From assembly GCF_021404465.1 (NCBI RefSeq), contig NZ_JABFTT010000004.1, positions 124,001 to 188,000 on the forward strand: DNA of 64,000 nucleotides. The letters run 5' to 3'. A program made the position numbers and the translations under genes. This stretch comes from Billgrantia zhangzhouensis. GTDB lineage: Bacteria; Pseudomonadota; Gammaproteobacteria; Pseudomonadales; Halomonadaceae. The notes under the pieces are model-generated. The model saw only the letters and a program-made list of their open reading frames with translations, ran no database searches and was not told the origin of the DNA. Shown here in pieces: positions 49,977-60,119 of the stretch; position 1 is the stretch's first letter; each line of letters begins with the position of its first letter.

Positions 49977-50570
49977 ATGGCAGACAACGGCGTGAACAAA
50001 GGGCGGCGCCGTCTCCTCCTGGGTGCCACCACCGTCGTAGGGGCGGTGGGGGCCGTGGGAGTGGCGGTTCCCTTTGTAGCTTCCTGGCAGCCGAGTGCCA
50101 GGGCAAGGGCGGCGGGGGCGCCAGTGAGCGCAGATGTCTCGAAACTCGAGCCGGGGCAGCGCATGACCGTCGAGTGGCGCGGACGTCCGGTCTGGGTCGT
50201 GAGGCGCACTCCGGACATGATCGAACGCACCGAGAATTTCGACCCTGCCCGTCTGGCCGATCCGGACTCCCAGGAACCGCAGCAGCCGGCATACATAACG
50301 GGGCCGTTGCGTTCGGTACGCCCGGAATACTCCGTGCTGATCGGTATCTGTACCCATCTGGGTTGCTCGCCATTGTTCCGCCCCGAGCCGGACGATGTCG
50401 ACATGACGGCCTGGCCCGGCGGTTACTTCTGTCCCTGTCACGGCTCCTACTTCGACCTGTCGGGCCGTGTCTTCCGCAACGTGCCGGCGCCGCTCAACCT
50501 CGAGGTGCCGCCGTACCGCTTTGATGGCGACGCCGTGATCGTCGTCGGCGAAGATGAGGAGGCCGCCTGA
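49977..50570 (+). CDS. petA: Ubiquinol-cytochrome c reductase iron-sulfur (Rieske) subunit
   Basis: A 197-residue subunit of the cytochrome bc1 complex. A twin-arginine-type N-terminus (GRRRLLLG) leads into the single membrane helix (about 14-35). The [2Fe-2S] ligands lie in CTHLGC (residues 125-130) and CPCHGS (152-157), which also form the stabilising disulfide. It starts the petABC operon, about 160 bases after the rpsI terminator; its stop overlaps petB by one base. Confidence 0.97.
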   Translation: MADNGVNKGRRRLLLGATTVVGAVGAVGVAVPFVASWQPSARARAAGAPVSADVSKLEPGQRMTVEWRGRPVWVVRRTPDMIERTENFDPARLADPDSQEPQQPAYITGPLRSVRPEYSVLIGICTHLGCSPLFRPEPDDVDMTAWPGGYFCPCHGSYFDLSGRVFRNVPAPLNLEVPPYRFDGDAVIVVGEDEEAA

Positions 50571-51829
50571 TGGGTAACCCGAATCGAGTCAAGGCAGAAA
50601 GCGGCATCATGCGTTGGGTGGACGACCGCTTCCCCGCCACGCAGATGTGGCAGGACCATCTGTCCAAGTACTACGCACCCAAGAACTTCAACTTCTGGTA
50701 CTTCTTCGGTTCCCTGGCACTGCTGGTGCTGGTCAACCAGATCCTCACCGGCGTCTGGCTCACCATGAGCTACAATCCTTCGGCCGAAGGGGCATTCGCT
50801 TCCGTCGAATACATCATGCGCGATGTGGAATATGGCTGGCTGATCCGCTACCTGCACTCCACCGGGGCTTCCGCCTTCTTCGTGGTGGTCTACCTGCACA
50901 TGTTCCGCGCGCTGCTGTACGGATCCTACAAGGCGCCGCGTGAGCTGGTGTGGATCTTCGGCATGGCGATCTACCTGCTGTTGATGGCCGAGGCCTTCAT
51001 GGGCTACCTGCTGCCCTGGGGCCAGATGTCCTACTGGGGCGCCCAGGTCATCATCTCGCTGTTCTCCGCCATTCCCTTCGTCGGTCCCGACCTGGCCCAG
51101 TGGGTGCGCGGTGACTACCTGATTTCCGGCATCACCCTGAACCGCTTCTTCGCCCTGCACGTGGTGGCACTGCCCATCGTGATCCTGGCGCTGGTGGTAC
51201 TGCACCTGATCGCCTTGCACGAAGTGGGTTCCAACAACCCCGACGGCATCGACATCAAGAGCAAGAAGGATGAAACCGGCAAGCCGCTGGACGGCATTCC
51301 GTTCCACCCGTACTACACCGTCAAGGACGTATTCGGCGTGGCGGTGTTCCTGTTCGTGTTTGCCGCGGTAGTGTTCTATTTCCCCGAGGGTGGCGGTTAC
51401 TTCCTCGAACGGCCCAACTTCGAGCCGGCCAACCCGATGGTGACGCCGGACCATATCGCCCCGGTGTGGTACTTCACTCCCTTCTACGCCATCCTGCGAG
51501 CCATCACCTTCGACCTGTTCGGGCTCGACGCCAAGTTCCTTGGCGTGGTGTTCATGGGCGGTGCCATTGCCGTGCTGTTCGTGCTGCCCTGGCTCGACCG
51601 CAGTCCGGTCAACTCCATACGCTACAAGGGCTGGATGTCCAAGGTGATGCTGATCCTGTTTGCCATCAGCTTCATCATTCTGGGCGTTCTCGGGGCTCTT
51701 CCGGCTACGCCGATGCGTACCGCGGTGGCGCAGCTGTGCACGGTGCTCTACTTCGCCTTCTTCCTGCTGATGCCGTTCTACACCAGGATGGAGAAGACCA
51801 AACCCGTTCCGGAAAGGGTGACTGGCTAA
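50570..51829 (+). CDS. petB: Ubiquinol-cytochrome c reductase cytochrome b
   Basis: A 419-residue integral membrane subunit with about eight spans that holds hemes bL and bH and both quinone sites. The first heme pair histidine lies in RYLHSTGASAFF and its neighbour in VYLHMFRALLYGSYK; the second pair in FALHVVALP and VVLHLIALHEVGSNNP. The PEWY-type motif of the Qo site reads PVWYFTPFYAILRA here. TGATG overlap with petA and TAATG overlap with petC. Confidence 0.97.
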   Translation: MGNPNRVKAESGIMRWVDDRFPATQMWQDHLSKYYAPKNFNFWYFFGSLALLVLVNQILTGVWLTMSYNPSAEGAFASVEYIMRDVEYGWLIRYLHSTGASAFFVVVYLHMFRALLYGSYKAPRELVWIFGMAIYLLLMAEAFMGYLLPWGQMSYWGAQVIISLFSAIPFVGPDLAQWVRGDYLISGITLNRFFALHVVALPIVILALVVLHLIALHEVGSNNPDGIDIKSKKDETGKPLDGIPFHPYYTVKDVFGVAVFLFVFAAVVFYFPEGGGYFLERPNFEPANPMVTPDHIAPVWYFTPFYAILRAITFDLFGLDAKFLGVVFMGGAIAVLFVLPWLDRSPVNSIRYKGWMSKVMLILFAISFIILGVLGALPATPMRTAVAQLCTVLYFAFFLLMPFYTRMEKTKPVPERVTG

Positions 51830-52596
51830 TGAAAAAGCAACTGTTCGCACTGCTCTTCGCGCTGGTGCCCTTCATGGCGATGGCCGCACCGGCGCCTGAC
51901 GTGCCCTACTCGATGACGCCGGACCTGCGTGACCAGGAGTCGCTGCAGCGGGGCATGCAGCTCTACGTCAACTACTGCATGGGTTGCCACACCTTGGAGC
52001 ACCAACGCTTCGCGCGTGCCGCCGAGGATTTCGGCATGCCCCAGGATCTGGTCGAGGAGAACTTGATCTTCTCGTCCAGCCTGGCGTTCAACGACCAGAT
52101 GCGTATCGCCATGGATCATGACGATGCCGCCAACTGGTTCGGCTCGGCAGCACCGGACCTGACCCTGCATGGGCGTCTGCGCGGTCCCGACTGGATCTAC
52201 TCCTACCTGTTGACCTTCTACCGTGACCCGAGTCGTCCCAACGGGGTCAACAACGAGGTCTTCCCCATGGTGGCCATGCCCAACGTGCTGGAGCCGCTGC
52301 AGGGCGTTCAGGAGAAGGTCTGTGCCGAGACCGATCGCCCCGTCGAAGGTGCCGAACTCGACCCGCTCACCGGTAAGTATCAGTCCTGCGAAGTGCTGCA
52401 GGTGACCCAGCCGGGGAGCATGGAGGCCGAGGAGTTCCAGGAGGCGGTCTATGACTTGACCAACTTCCTGGCCTACGTAGGCGAGCCGTCCAAGCTGCAG
52501 GCCCAGGTGCTGGGACCGAAGGTGCTGATCTTCATCTTCATCTTCGGTGTGCTGGCCTACCTGCTCAAGCGCGAGTACTGGCGCGACATTCACTGA
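51829..52596 (+). CDS. petC: Ubiquinol-cytochrome c reductase cytochrome c1
   Basis: A 255-residue subunit with a signal peptide (residues 1-19, cleaved after AMAA region), heme c motif CMGCH at residues 50-54, the axial methionine region NEVFPMVAMPNVL, and a C-terminal membrane anchor (about 225-245) ending RKREYWRDIH-like. It passes electrons to soluble cytochrome c. It completes the bc1 operon and is followed by a strong hairpin. Confidence 0.96.
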   Translation: MKKQLFALLFALVPFMAMAAPAPDVPYSMTPDLRDQESLQRGMQLYVNYCMGCHTLEHQRFARAAEDFGMPQDLVEENLIFSSSLAFNDQMRIAMDHDDAANWFGSAAPDLTLHGRLRGPDWIYSYLLTFYRDPSRPNGVNNEVFPMVAMPNVLEPLQGVQEKVCAETDRPVEGAELDPLTGKYQSCEVLQVTQPGSMEAEEFQEAVYDLTNFLAYVGEPSKLQAQVLGPKVLIFIFIFGVLAYLLKREYWRDIH

Positions 52597-52622
52597 TTCG
52601 GACGAATCGGTACGTCGTGCCG

Positions 52623-52660
52623 CAGGGGGCGTATGGCCAAATGGTGCCATGCGCCCCCTG
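52623..52660 (+). terminator. Strong hairpin after petC
   Basis: CAGGGGGCGTATGGC (52623-52637) pairs with GCCATGCGCCCCCTG (52646-52660), 14 of 15 positions matched, with an eight-base loop. No long T-run follows, only TGCATTGTT. It lies between petC and sspA and most likely terminates or protects the petABC transcript. Confidence 0.7.
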
Positions 52661-52751
52661 TGCATTGTTCCCTGTTCGAGTATGCATATCCCGCCCTGAA
52701 GTCCGGTGCGCGTGCTATCATGCTGATTCGAATTGATGTGAGGATTGTTAC

Positions 52752-53378
52752 ATGGGTGTAGTGGCCAAGCGGTCGTCGATGATCTTCTATTCGGGAGGCG
52801 ATGATCATTTCAGTCATCGCGTCCGCATCGTGCTTGCCGAGAAGGGTGTGGCGGTCGATATCGTCGAGGTCAACGGCGACCAGCGTCCCGAGGAACTCGC
52901 CGACCTGAACCCCTACAACAGCGTGCCGACCCTGGTCGATCGCGACTTGGCGCTCTATGAATCCAAGGTGATGATGGAATACTTGGACGAGCGCTTTCCT
53001 CATCCGCCGCTGCTGCCGGTGTACCCGGTCGCCCGCGCCCAGAGCCGGCTGTGGATGCACCGCATCGAGCGTGAGTGGTGCCCTCTCGTCGAGCAGATCG
53101 AGAGCGGCAGCAAGAAGGACGTGGAGAAGGCGCGCAAGGAACTCCGCGAGAGTCTGGTCGGAATTTCTCCGATCTTCGAGGACGTTCCCTATTTCATGAG
53201 CGAAGAGTTCTCGCTGGTGGATTGCTGCATCGCGCCGATTCTCTGGCGTCTTCCGGTGCTTGGTATCGAGCTTCCGGAGAAGCAGGTCAAGCCGCTCGTC
53301 GCCTACATGGAGCGCCTGTTCGAGCGCGATTCCTTCGTATCGTCACTGAGCGAGAACGAGCGCGAGATGCGCACCTGA
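52752..53378 (+). CDS. sspA: Stringent starvation protein A
   Basis: A 208-residue GST-fold protein that binds RNA polymerase and modulates stationary-phase and acid-tolerance genes. The N-terminal thioredoxin-like part ([43 protein letters not shown]) and the helical C-terminal part ([15 protein letters not shown]) match SspA. A -10-like TATCAT (52716-52721) lies upstream. sspB follows after 52 bases. Confidence 0.96.
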   Translation: MGVVAKRSSMIFYSGGDDHFSHRVRIVLAEKGVAVDIVEVNGDQRPEELADLNPYNSVPTLVDRDLALYESKVMMEYLDERFPHPPLLPVYPVARAQSRLWMHRIEREWCPLVEQIESGSKKDVEKARKELRESLVGISPIFEDVPYFMSEEFSLVDCCIAPILWRLPVLGIELPEKQVKPLVAYMERLFERDSFVSSLSENEREMRT

Positions 53379-53430
53379 ACCTGGCGTCGGGCGTGCCCGG
53401 CGCCAATAGACTGGAGGAGGGCAGAACGTC

Positions 53431-53895
53431 ATGTTGTCGAGCCGTCCCTATCTTGCCAGAGGCCTCTACGAGTGGCTTCTGGATAACGACCATACCCCCT
53501 ATATCGTGGTGGATGCCGAACAGCCTGGTGTCAGCGTGCCGCGCCAGTTCGTGCAGAATGGACAGATCGTGCTCAATGTAGGGCCCGCCGCCGTGCGGGA
53601 TCTGCGCATCGAGAACGATGCCGTCAGCTTTCATGCCCGTTTCGGTGGGCAGCCCATGCAGGTCGTGGTGCCGATGCCGGCGTTGGTGGCGATCTATGCT
53701 CGCGAAAACGGAGTGGGCATGGTGTTCGGCCACGAACCGACCATGCCGGCGCCGCAGCCGGATGAAGAAGCCGCCAGCGAACGGCCTGGGCTCAGTAGTG
53801 TCGAGAGTGACGAAGAGGGCGAGACCGCGGTGAAGCTGGAGCGTGACAAGGCGACGTCGTCCAAGAAGCGGCCTTCGCTTCGCGTCATCAAGTAG
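53431..53895 (+). CDS. sspB: ClpXP protease specificity-enhancing factor SspB
   Basis: A 154-residue adaptor that delivers ssrA-tagged proteins to ClpXP. The substrate-binding domain (residues 1-110) has RPYLARGLYEWLLDNDHTPYIVVDAE and SFHARFGGQPMQVVVPMPALVAIYARENG. A flexible acidic linker follows, and the C-terminal XB peptide PSLRVIK that docks on ClpX is present, much like LRVVK in E. coli. GGAGGAGGG-like site (53413-53420) upstream of the ATG. Confidence 0.96.
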   Translation: MLSSRPYLARGLYEWLLDNDHTPYIVVDAEQPGVSVPRQFVQNGQIVLNVGPAAVRDLRIENDAVSFHARFGGQPMQVVVPMPALVAIYARENGVGMVFGHEPTMPAPQPDEEAASERPGLSSVESDEEGETAVKLERDKATSSKKRPSLRVIK

Positions 53896-53939
53896 CATCG
53901 TCCGGCTTTGGGTCCAAGGCTTCAGGCGTAGAGCCACTA

Positions 53940-53978
53940 AACGCAGAACGGCAGGTCATTGACCTGCCGTTCTGCGTT
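53940..53978. terminator. Long perfect hairpin between convergent sspB and dolP
   Basis: AACGCAGAACGGCAGGTCA (53940-53958) and its exact complement (53960-53978) are separated by one base. This 19-base perfect palindrome lies midway between two convergent genes and reads like a bidirectional terminator, although T-runs are short. Confidence 0.75.
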
Positions 53979-54003
53979 CGGGTATGTCCTTCGGTGAGCG
54001 TAT

Positions 54004-54585
54004 TCAATCTAGGTAATCGAACACCTTGACGATACGCTGGATGCCGCCGACATCGGCCACGGCCTCGACGATACGGTCCGCTTCGGCGCGGCTGACCATG
54101 CCCATGATATAAACCGTGGCATTCTCGGTGACGAAGCGCAGTCGGCTGGTATCGATGCTCTGATCGGCAGCCAGGGTCGTACGAATGCGTGTATTGGTCC
54201 AGGTGTCTGAGAGACGCTGACTGGCCGGCAGGTTGGCGGCTATGGTCAGTTCGTTGTGTACGTCACGCACATTACGCACTTCCAGTGCCACTTCGCTGGC
54301 CTTCTGCTTCAGCTCTTCGCTCGGCACTTGGCCGGTGAGCAGCACGATACCGTTATAGCTGTCGACGTTGATGCGCGCATCGCCGAGTCGTGCGTCACTG
54401 CGGCGCAAGTTGTGGCTAATCTTGGTTTCGATGCTCTCGTCTTCCACTTGGGCACCGAGCGTGCGCTTGCCGTAGTTCTCGTCGATGGTGCCGGGGGTGG
54501 TGACGCCGGTGACCGTGGTGCAGCCGCTGAGGGCGAGGGTCAGGGCGGCCAGAAGGCAAACGAACAGTCTGGTTGAGGTCGTCAT
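54004..54585 (-). CDS. dolP: BON-domain outer-membrane lipoprotein DolP (YraP)
   Basis: A 193-residue lipoprotein: signal peptide with lipobox LSGC (Cys about residue 22), then two BON domains (about 47-115 and 125-193), GIVLLTGQVPSEELKQKASEVA in the first and ATVYIMGMVSRAEADRIVEAVADVGGIQRIVKVFDYL in the second. DolP supports outer-membrane integrity and the BAM complex. It is the last gene of the lpoA-yraN-gmhA-dolP run, five bases after gmhA. Confidence 0.94.
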   Translation of the reverse strand: MTTSTRLFVCLLAALTLALSGCTTVTGVTTPGTIDENYGKRTLGAQVEDESIETKISHNLRRSDARLGDARINVDSYNGIVLLTGQVPSEELKQKASEVALEVRNVRDVHNELTIAANLPASQRLSDTWTNTRIRTTLAADQSIDTSRLRFVTENATVYIMGMVSRAEADRIVEAVADVGGIQRIVKVFDYLD

Positions 54586-54590
54586 GAAAA

Positions 54591-55585
<995 letters not shown>

Positions 55586-55602
<17 letters not shown>

Positions 55603-57352
55603 TGCCCAGGTCGCCGTCAAGCAATTCGAAGGTCAGGATGGGGCGCGGTACGCCACGCTCGAAGCGTGCCCAGGGCAGGCGACGCTCGATGCGTCCGTCA
55701 TGCCCGGCGACCAGCAGGCCCGTGGCGCCGAACAGCTCGCTTTCGGGCAGTAGCTGGAACTGCGGCAGTCGGCGTGCCAGTTCATAGGCGTCGACGCCCA
55801 TCGCCATCAGCCGGAAGGTGGAGGGGTCGGCATCCTGATGAAGCTCCTGGAAACTGGCAAGGTAGGGTAATGCCTCCACGCCGCCCACTGCCGCATCGGG
55901 AATCTGCCAGGGGATGTCGACGAAGCTAACCTCATCGAGGTCATGGTCGAGCAGCGGCTGTGGGCGCCCTTCATAGAGATGCGAAGTGGCATAGATGGGA
56001 AGATCGGCGGCGTCGTAGTAATCGAGCGTCGGCGGTACCTGGCGGGCATAGCTGGGCAGGGCCAGCAGGAACAGCATGTCCGGACGGCCACCGGCAAGCA
56101 CCCGGCGAGTGCTCTCGGTTGCCGAACCGCGCGGGTCGTAGGAGACGCTGTTGGTGATGGTGCCGTTGCGGCTGCGCCACTCCTGCTCGAAAGCGCGGCC
56201 GACGCGGGCGCCCCACTCGTTGTTCGGTACCAGCATGGCGCTGCGGCGATGGCCGTCCTCGTAAGCGCGCCGCGCGACCTGGCGCGCCTCGTCTTCGGCC
56301 GACAGGCCGTACTGGAAGAGACCTTCGGCCTGGTTCGACGAGCCGGCGCCATAGTTCAGCGCCAGAGTTGGCAACGGTACGCTGTTGCGGGCCTCGAGTT
56401 CGCTGACCTGGTCTTTGTCGAGCGGGCCGATGACGACCTGGGCGCCGATGTTGCGCGCTTCGGAGTAGAGGGCTTCGAGATCGCCGAGGCTGGCATCGAG
56501 AAACGAGAGCCTCACCCCGCCGTTGCGCTCGACGCTGTGCAGGTGGTGGGCACGTATGCCGGTGCGGATCGACTCGGCGACGCTGGCCAGAGGGCCGCTG
56601 TCGGGCAGGAAAATGGCGATATGGCGGACTTCCTTGCCGCGCAGCTCGCGCAATGCCAGCAGTTCGGAGGGTACGTTGCGGGCGGCCGGATGCTGGGGGT
56701 TGCGCTCGCGCCAGGACTCCAGTCGCGCGAACAGGCGTTCGATGTCGCCGCCGCTCTCGCGCACTAGGCTGGCAAGGCCTAGCCAGCCTAAGGTCAGTTC
56801 GTCGGCGCCCTCTCGCAGGCTGGCCAGTTCGCTGCCGTCGAGGCGGGACAGTGAAGTCCAGATGGCATCGTTGAGCGCCTCCCGCTCGGTGCGGGCCTGA
56901 ACGTACATCAGCATTGCGGCCGCGGCGCGATACTCGTCGACCCGTAACAAGGCGCGTCCCATACGTTCGCGCAGTATCAGGCCGGCATCGCGCGGCATGT
57001 CGACTTCATCGAGCAATTGCCCGGCCTGGATCACGGCCCGGGGCTCTTCCAACTCCTCGCCGAGTTCCGACAGCAGCATTGCCCAATGCAGACGATGCTC
57101 AGCAGGCAGCTGGGCATCGTCGATTCCACTGGCGATCTCCAGTGCCTGGGTGTGCTGGCCGCGGCGTGCTAGGATGTCGGCCGCCTCGAGCCGGCTGATG
57201 GCGGCCTGCTCGGGGGGCTGTTGCTGCGCCTGTTCGAGGAGATAGCCAGGATCGTCGTCGGGTACGCGCTCGACGATACCGGGAGGGGCACAGCCGGCCA
57301 CCAGGAGGGCGAATAGCGCAGTGGCCAGCAGGCCGCGAGGCTTTTTCAACAT
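55586..57352 (-). CDS. lpoA: Penicillin-binding protein activator LpoA
   Basis: A 588-residue outer-membrane lipoprotein that activates the synthase PBP1A. The lipobox is LVAGC (Cys about residue 21). An N-terminal TPR-like helical domain (about 40-240) precedes a C-terminal periplasmic-binding-protein-like domain (about 255-588) with HIAIFLPDSGPLASVAESIRTG and GARVGRAFEQEWRSRNGTI. AAGGAAGGATTC precedes the ATG at 57352; the frame runs 47 codons further without homology. Divergent from rsmI, as is typical. Confidence 0.93.
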
Positions 57353-57421
57353 GAATCCTTCCTTGTCTGCAGGTCCCGAGCGGCAGGAATCGCTCCCTGA
57401 CTGAACCCGGCATTCAACATT

Positions 57422-57452
57422 ACATTCGGCCAACGACATCACATTCGGCCAA
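57422..57452. repeat. Direct repeat in lpoA-rsmI divergent gap
   Basis: ACATTCGGCCAA occurs at 57422-57433 and again at 57441-57452, a 19-base period, in the 126-base gap between lpoA and rsmI. The 19-base period is just under two helical turns. It may be an operator or a slippage duplication. Confidence 0.5.
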
Positions 57453-57478
57453 GCCCGACAGACTCCGGAGGAGCCGCC

Positions 57479-58336
57479 ATGTCCGACAATCAACTAGGTA
57501 CATTGTACGTGGTCGCCACGCCGATTGGGAATCTGGAGGACTTGAGCCCTAGAGCGGCGCGGGTGCTGGGCGAAGTCGCCCTGGTAGCTGCCGAAGATAC
57601 TCGTCACACGGCGCGGCTGCTGCAGCATCTCGGGCTCACCGTGTCCATGCTCTCGCTGCATGAGCACAATGAGGCGGCCAGGGTCGAACAGCTCGATGAA
57701 CGGCTGGCCCGCGGTGAGAGCATTGCCCTGGTCAGCGATGCCGGGACGCCGTTGATCAGCGATCCCGGCTTCGTGCTGGTGCGTGAGCTGCGTGCACGCG
57801 GACGACGCATCGTGCCGGTGCCGGGTGCTTGTGCTCTGGTGGCGGCGCTGTGTGCCGCTGGCCTGCCGACCGACCGTTTCCTGTTCCAGGGCTTCCTGCC
57901 GGCCAAGGGAGGCGCGAGGCGGCAACGCCTCGAAGGGCTCGCGGCACGGGAGGAGACACTGATCTTTTATGAGTCACCCCATCGTATCCGCGAGACTCTG
58001 GCCGACATCGCTACGGTCTGCGGCAATCGGCGCCTGGTGCTGGCCCGGGAGCTGACCAAGTCCTTCGAGACCTTCCTCGATGGCAGTGCTGCAGAACTGT
58101 TGGCATGCATGGAGGCCGATCCGAACCAGGCGCGCGGTGAATTCGTGATCATGCTGGCAGGCGCCGAGGCACGCGAGAGCGTGGACGCCGCCAGCCTGGA
58201 GGCCGATGCGCTGTTGGCGGCACTGCTGGCCGAGGGTGTGGGGGTGAAGCAGGCGGCGGCGGTAGCGGCGCGTCTGCTGGGCGGTGCGAAGAAGGCATGG
58301 TACGAGCGGACCCAAGCGCTCAAGGAAGCGCGCTGA
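57479..58336 (+). CDS. rsmI: 16S rRNA (cytidine(1402)-2'-O)-methyltransferase RsmI
   Basis: A 285-residue SAM-dependent tetrapyrrole-methylase-fold enzyme that modifies C1402 of 16S rRNA together with RsmH. LYVVATPIGNLEDLSPRA at the N-terminus, AAEDTRHTARLL, SDAGTPLISDPG and FYESPHRI are signature stretches. The ATG follows GGAGGAG (57466-57472). Directly downstream lies rnpB, and then rsmH, which methylates the same nucleotide. Confidence 0.96.
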   Translation: MSDNQLGTLYVVATPIGNLEDLSPRAARVLGEVALVAAEDTRHTARLLQHLGLTVSMLSLHEHNEAARVEQLDERLARGESIALVSDAGTPLISDPGFVLVRELRARGRRIVPVPGACALVAALCAAGLPTDRFLFQGFLPAKGGARRQRLEGLAAREETLIFYESPHRIRETLADIATVCGNRRLVLARELTKSFETFLDGSAAELLACMEADPNQARGEFVIMLAGAEARESVDAASLEADALLAALLAEGVGVKQAAAVAARLLGGAKKAWYERTQALKEAR

Positions 58337-58390
58337 ACAGGGTGCCGAAAGACATTGAGAGGCCTCGGGCGCGCTGGTATTCTTGCGCTC

Positions 58391-58751
<361 letters not shown>

Positions 58752-58821
58752 CCCGAATCAAACCCTCCGCATCCGGCCGTGGCCGGTGCGTTCATTCAAG
58801 TTCGAGACATCGGGAAAGCGC

Positions 58822-59778
58822 ATGCCGCCATCCGCAGCTGAACCGAGCCGACATGGCTTTCGTCATGCCAGCGTGCTGCTGGACGGCGCCGTGGATGCGC
58901 TCGTTCACGACCCCAGCGGGGGCTATCTCGACGGCACCTTTGGCCGCGGTGGCCACTCGCGTGCCATCCTCGAGCGGCTGAGCCCTGAAGGAGGCCTGCT
59001 GGCCATCGACCGCGACCCCCATGCCGTTGCCGAAGCGCAGAAGCTGGACGACCCGCGTTTCACCATCGAGCAGGGCGAATTCGCCAGGCTGGGTGCTATC
59101 GCGGCGCAGCATGACCTGCACGGCAAGCTGGCCGGGGTGCTGCTGGACATTGGGGTGTCTTCGCCGCAGCTGGACGATCCCGAGCGGGGCTTCAGTTTCC
59201 TGCGAGACGGCCCGCTGGACATGCGCATGGACCCAACCCAGGGCGAGAGTGCCGCCGAATGGCTGGCCCGTGCCCGTGAAGCCGATATCGCCCATGTGTT
59301 CAAGGCCTACGGCGAGGAGCGCTTCGCCAAGCGCTTGGCACGGGCCATCGTGACACGCCGTGCCGAAAGGCCGTTCCTGCGCACTGGGGATCTTGCCGAG
59401 GTGCTCAAGGCGGCCCACCCTGCCTGGGAGAAAGGCAAGCATCCCGCCACGCGGGCCTTTCAGGCGCTGCGCATTCATGTCAACGGTGAGTTGGAGCAGC
59501 TCGACGCGGCATTGACGGCTGCGCTCGAGGCGCTGGCGCCGGGCGGGCATCTGGTGGTCATCAGCTTCCATTCCCTCGAAGATCGGCGGGTCAAGCGTTT
59601 CATTCGCGAGCACGTGCGCGGAGATACCGACCTGCCGCGTGGCATGCCGGTGCGAGAGGAGCAGCTTGCCAAGCGCCTGGAGATGCTGGGCAAGGCGCAA
59701 CGGCCCACGGCGGAAGAGGTCGAGGGCAATCCGCGTGCCCGCAGTGCCGTGATGCGCGTGGCACGCAAGCGATTCTGA
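58822..59778 (+). CDS. rsmH: 16S rRNA (cytosine(1402)-N4)-methyltransferase RsmH
   Basis: A 318-residue SAM-dependent methyltransferase (MraW). [33 protein letters not shown] (SAM loop), [24 protein letters not shown] and the C-terminal [15 protein letters not shown] are diagnostic. The ATG at 58822 is used; the open frame runs back into rnpB. mraZ, the usual first gene of this cluster, is not present between rnpB and rsmH, so rsmH must use rnpB readthrough or its own promoter in the 70-base gap. Confidence 0.97.
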   Translation: MPPSAAEPSRHGFRHASVLLDGAVDALVHDPSGGYLDGTFGRGGHSRAILERLSPEGGLLAIDRDPHAVAEAQKLDDPRFTIEQGEFARLGAIAAQHDLHGKLAGVLLDIGVSSPQLDDPERGFSFLRDGPLDMRMDPTQGESAAEWLARAREADIAHVFKAYGEERFAKRLARAIVTRRAERPFLRTGDLAEVLKAAHPAWEKGKHPATRAFQALRIHVNGELEQLDAALTAALEALAPGGHLVVISFHSLEDRRVKRFIREHVRGDTDLPRGMPVREEQLAKRLEMLGKAQRPTAEEVEGNPRARSAVMRVARKRF

Positions 59779-59786
59779 GGAACGGT

Positions 59787-60119
59787 ATGAGACAGGGAAG
59801 AGTGCCAACACGAATGCCGAAAGGCGTTGCCTGGCGACCCGCCTGGCGGCCTAGTTGGCGCCTGCTGCTGATCGTGGGGCTGGTGCTGGCATGCCTGGCC
59901 AGTGCTACGGCAGTGATTGGCGCGAGTTATCAGACGCGTGCTCAGTACGTTCGTCTGCAACAGCTCGAGCGCGAGCGCGATCAGTTGCAGACCGAGTGGG
60001 GGCAACTGTTGCTCGAGGAGAGCGCCTGGTCGTCGCCGGCGCGCATCGAGCGTCTGGCCGTCGAGCGGCTCGATATGCGACTGCCTCATGTCAACGAAGT
60101 CGAGGTCATCCGGCCATGA
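59787..60119 (+). CDS. ftsL: Cell division protein FtsL
   Basis: A 110-residue bitopic division protein: a basic cytoplasmic tail with tryptophans (WRPAWRPSWR), one membrane span (about residues 26-46), and a periplasmic leucine-zipper-like coil (YVRLQQLERERDQLQTEWGQL) ending in the RIERLAVERLDMRLP segment. It forms the FtsQLB complex that activates FtsWI. It is 8 bases after rsmH and overlaps ftsI by four bases. Confidence 0.93.
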   Translation: MRQGRVPTRMPKGVAWRPAWRPSWRLLLIVGLVLACLASATAVIGASYQTRAQYVRLQQLERERDQLQTEWGQLLLEESAWSSPARIERLAVERLDMRLPHVNEVEVIRP

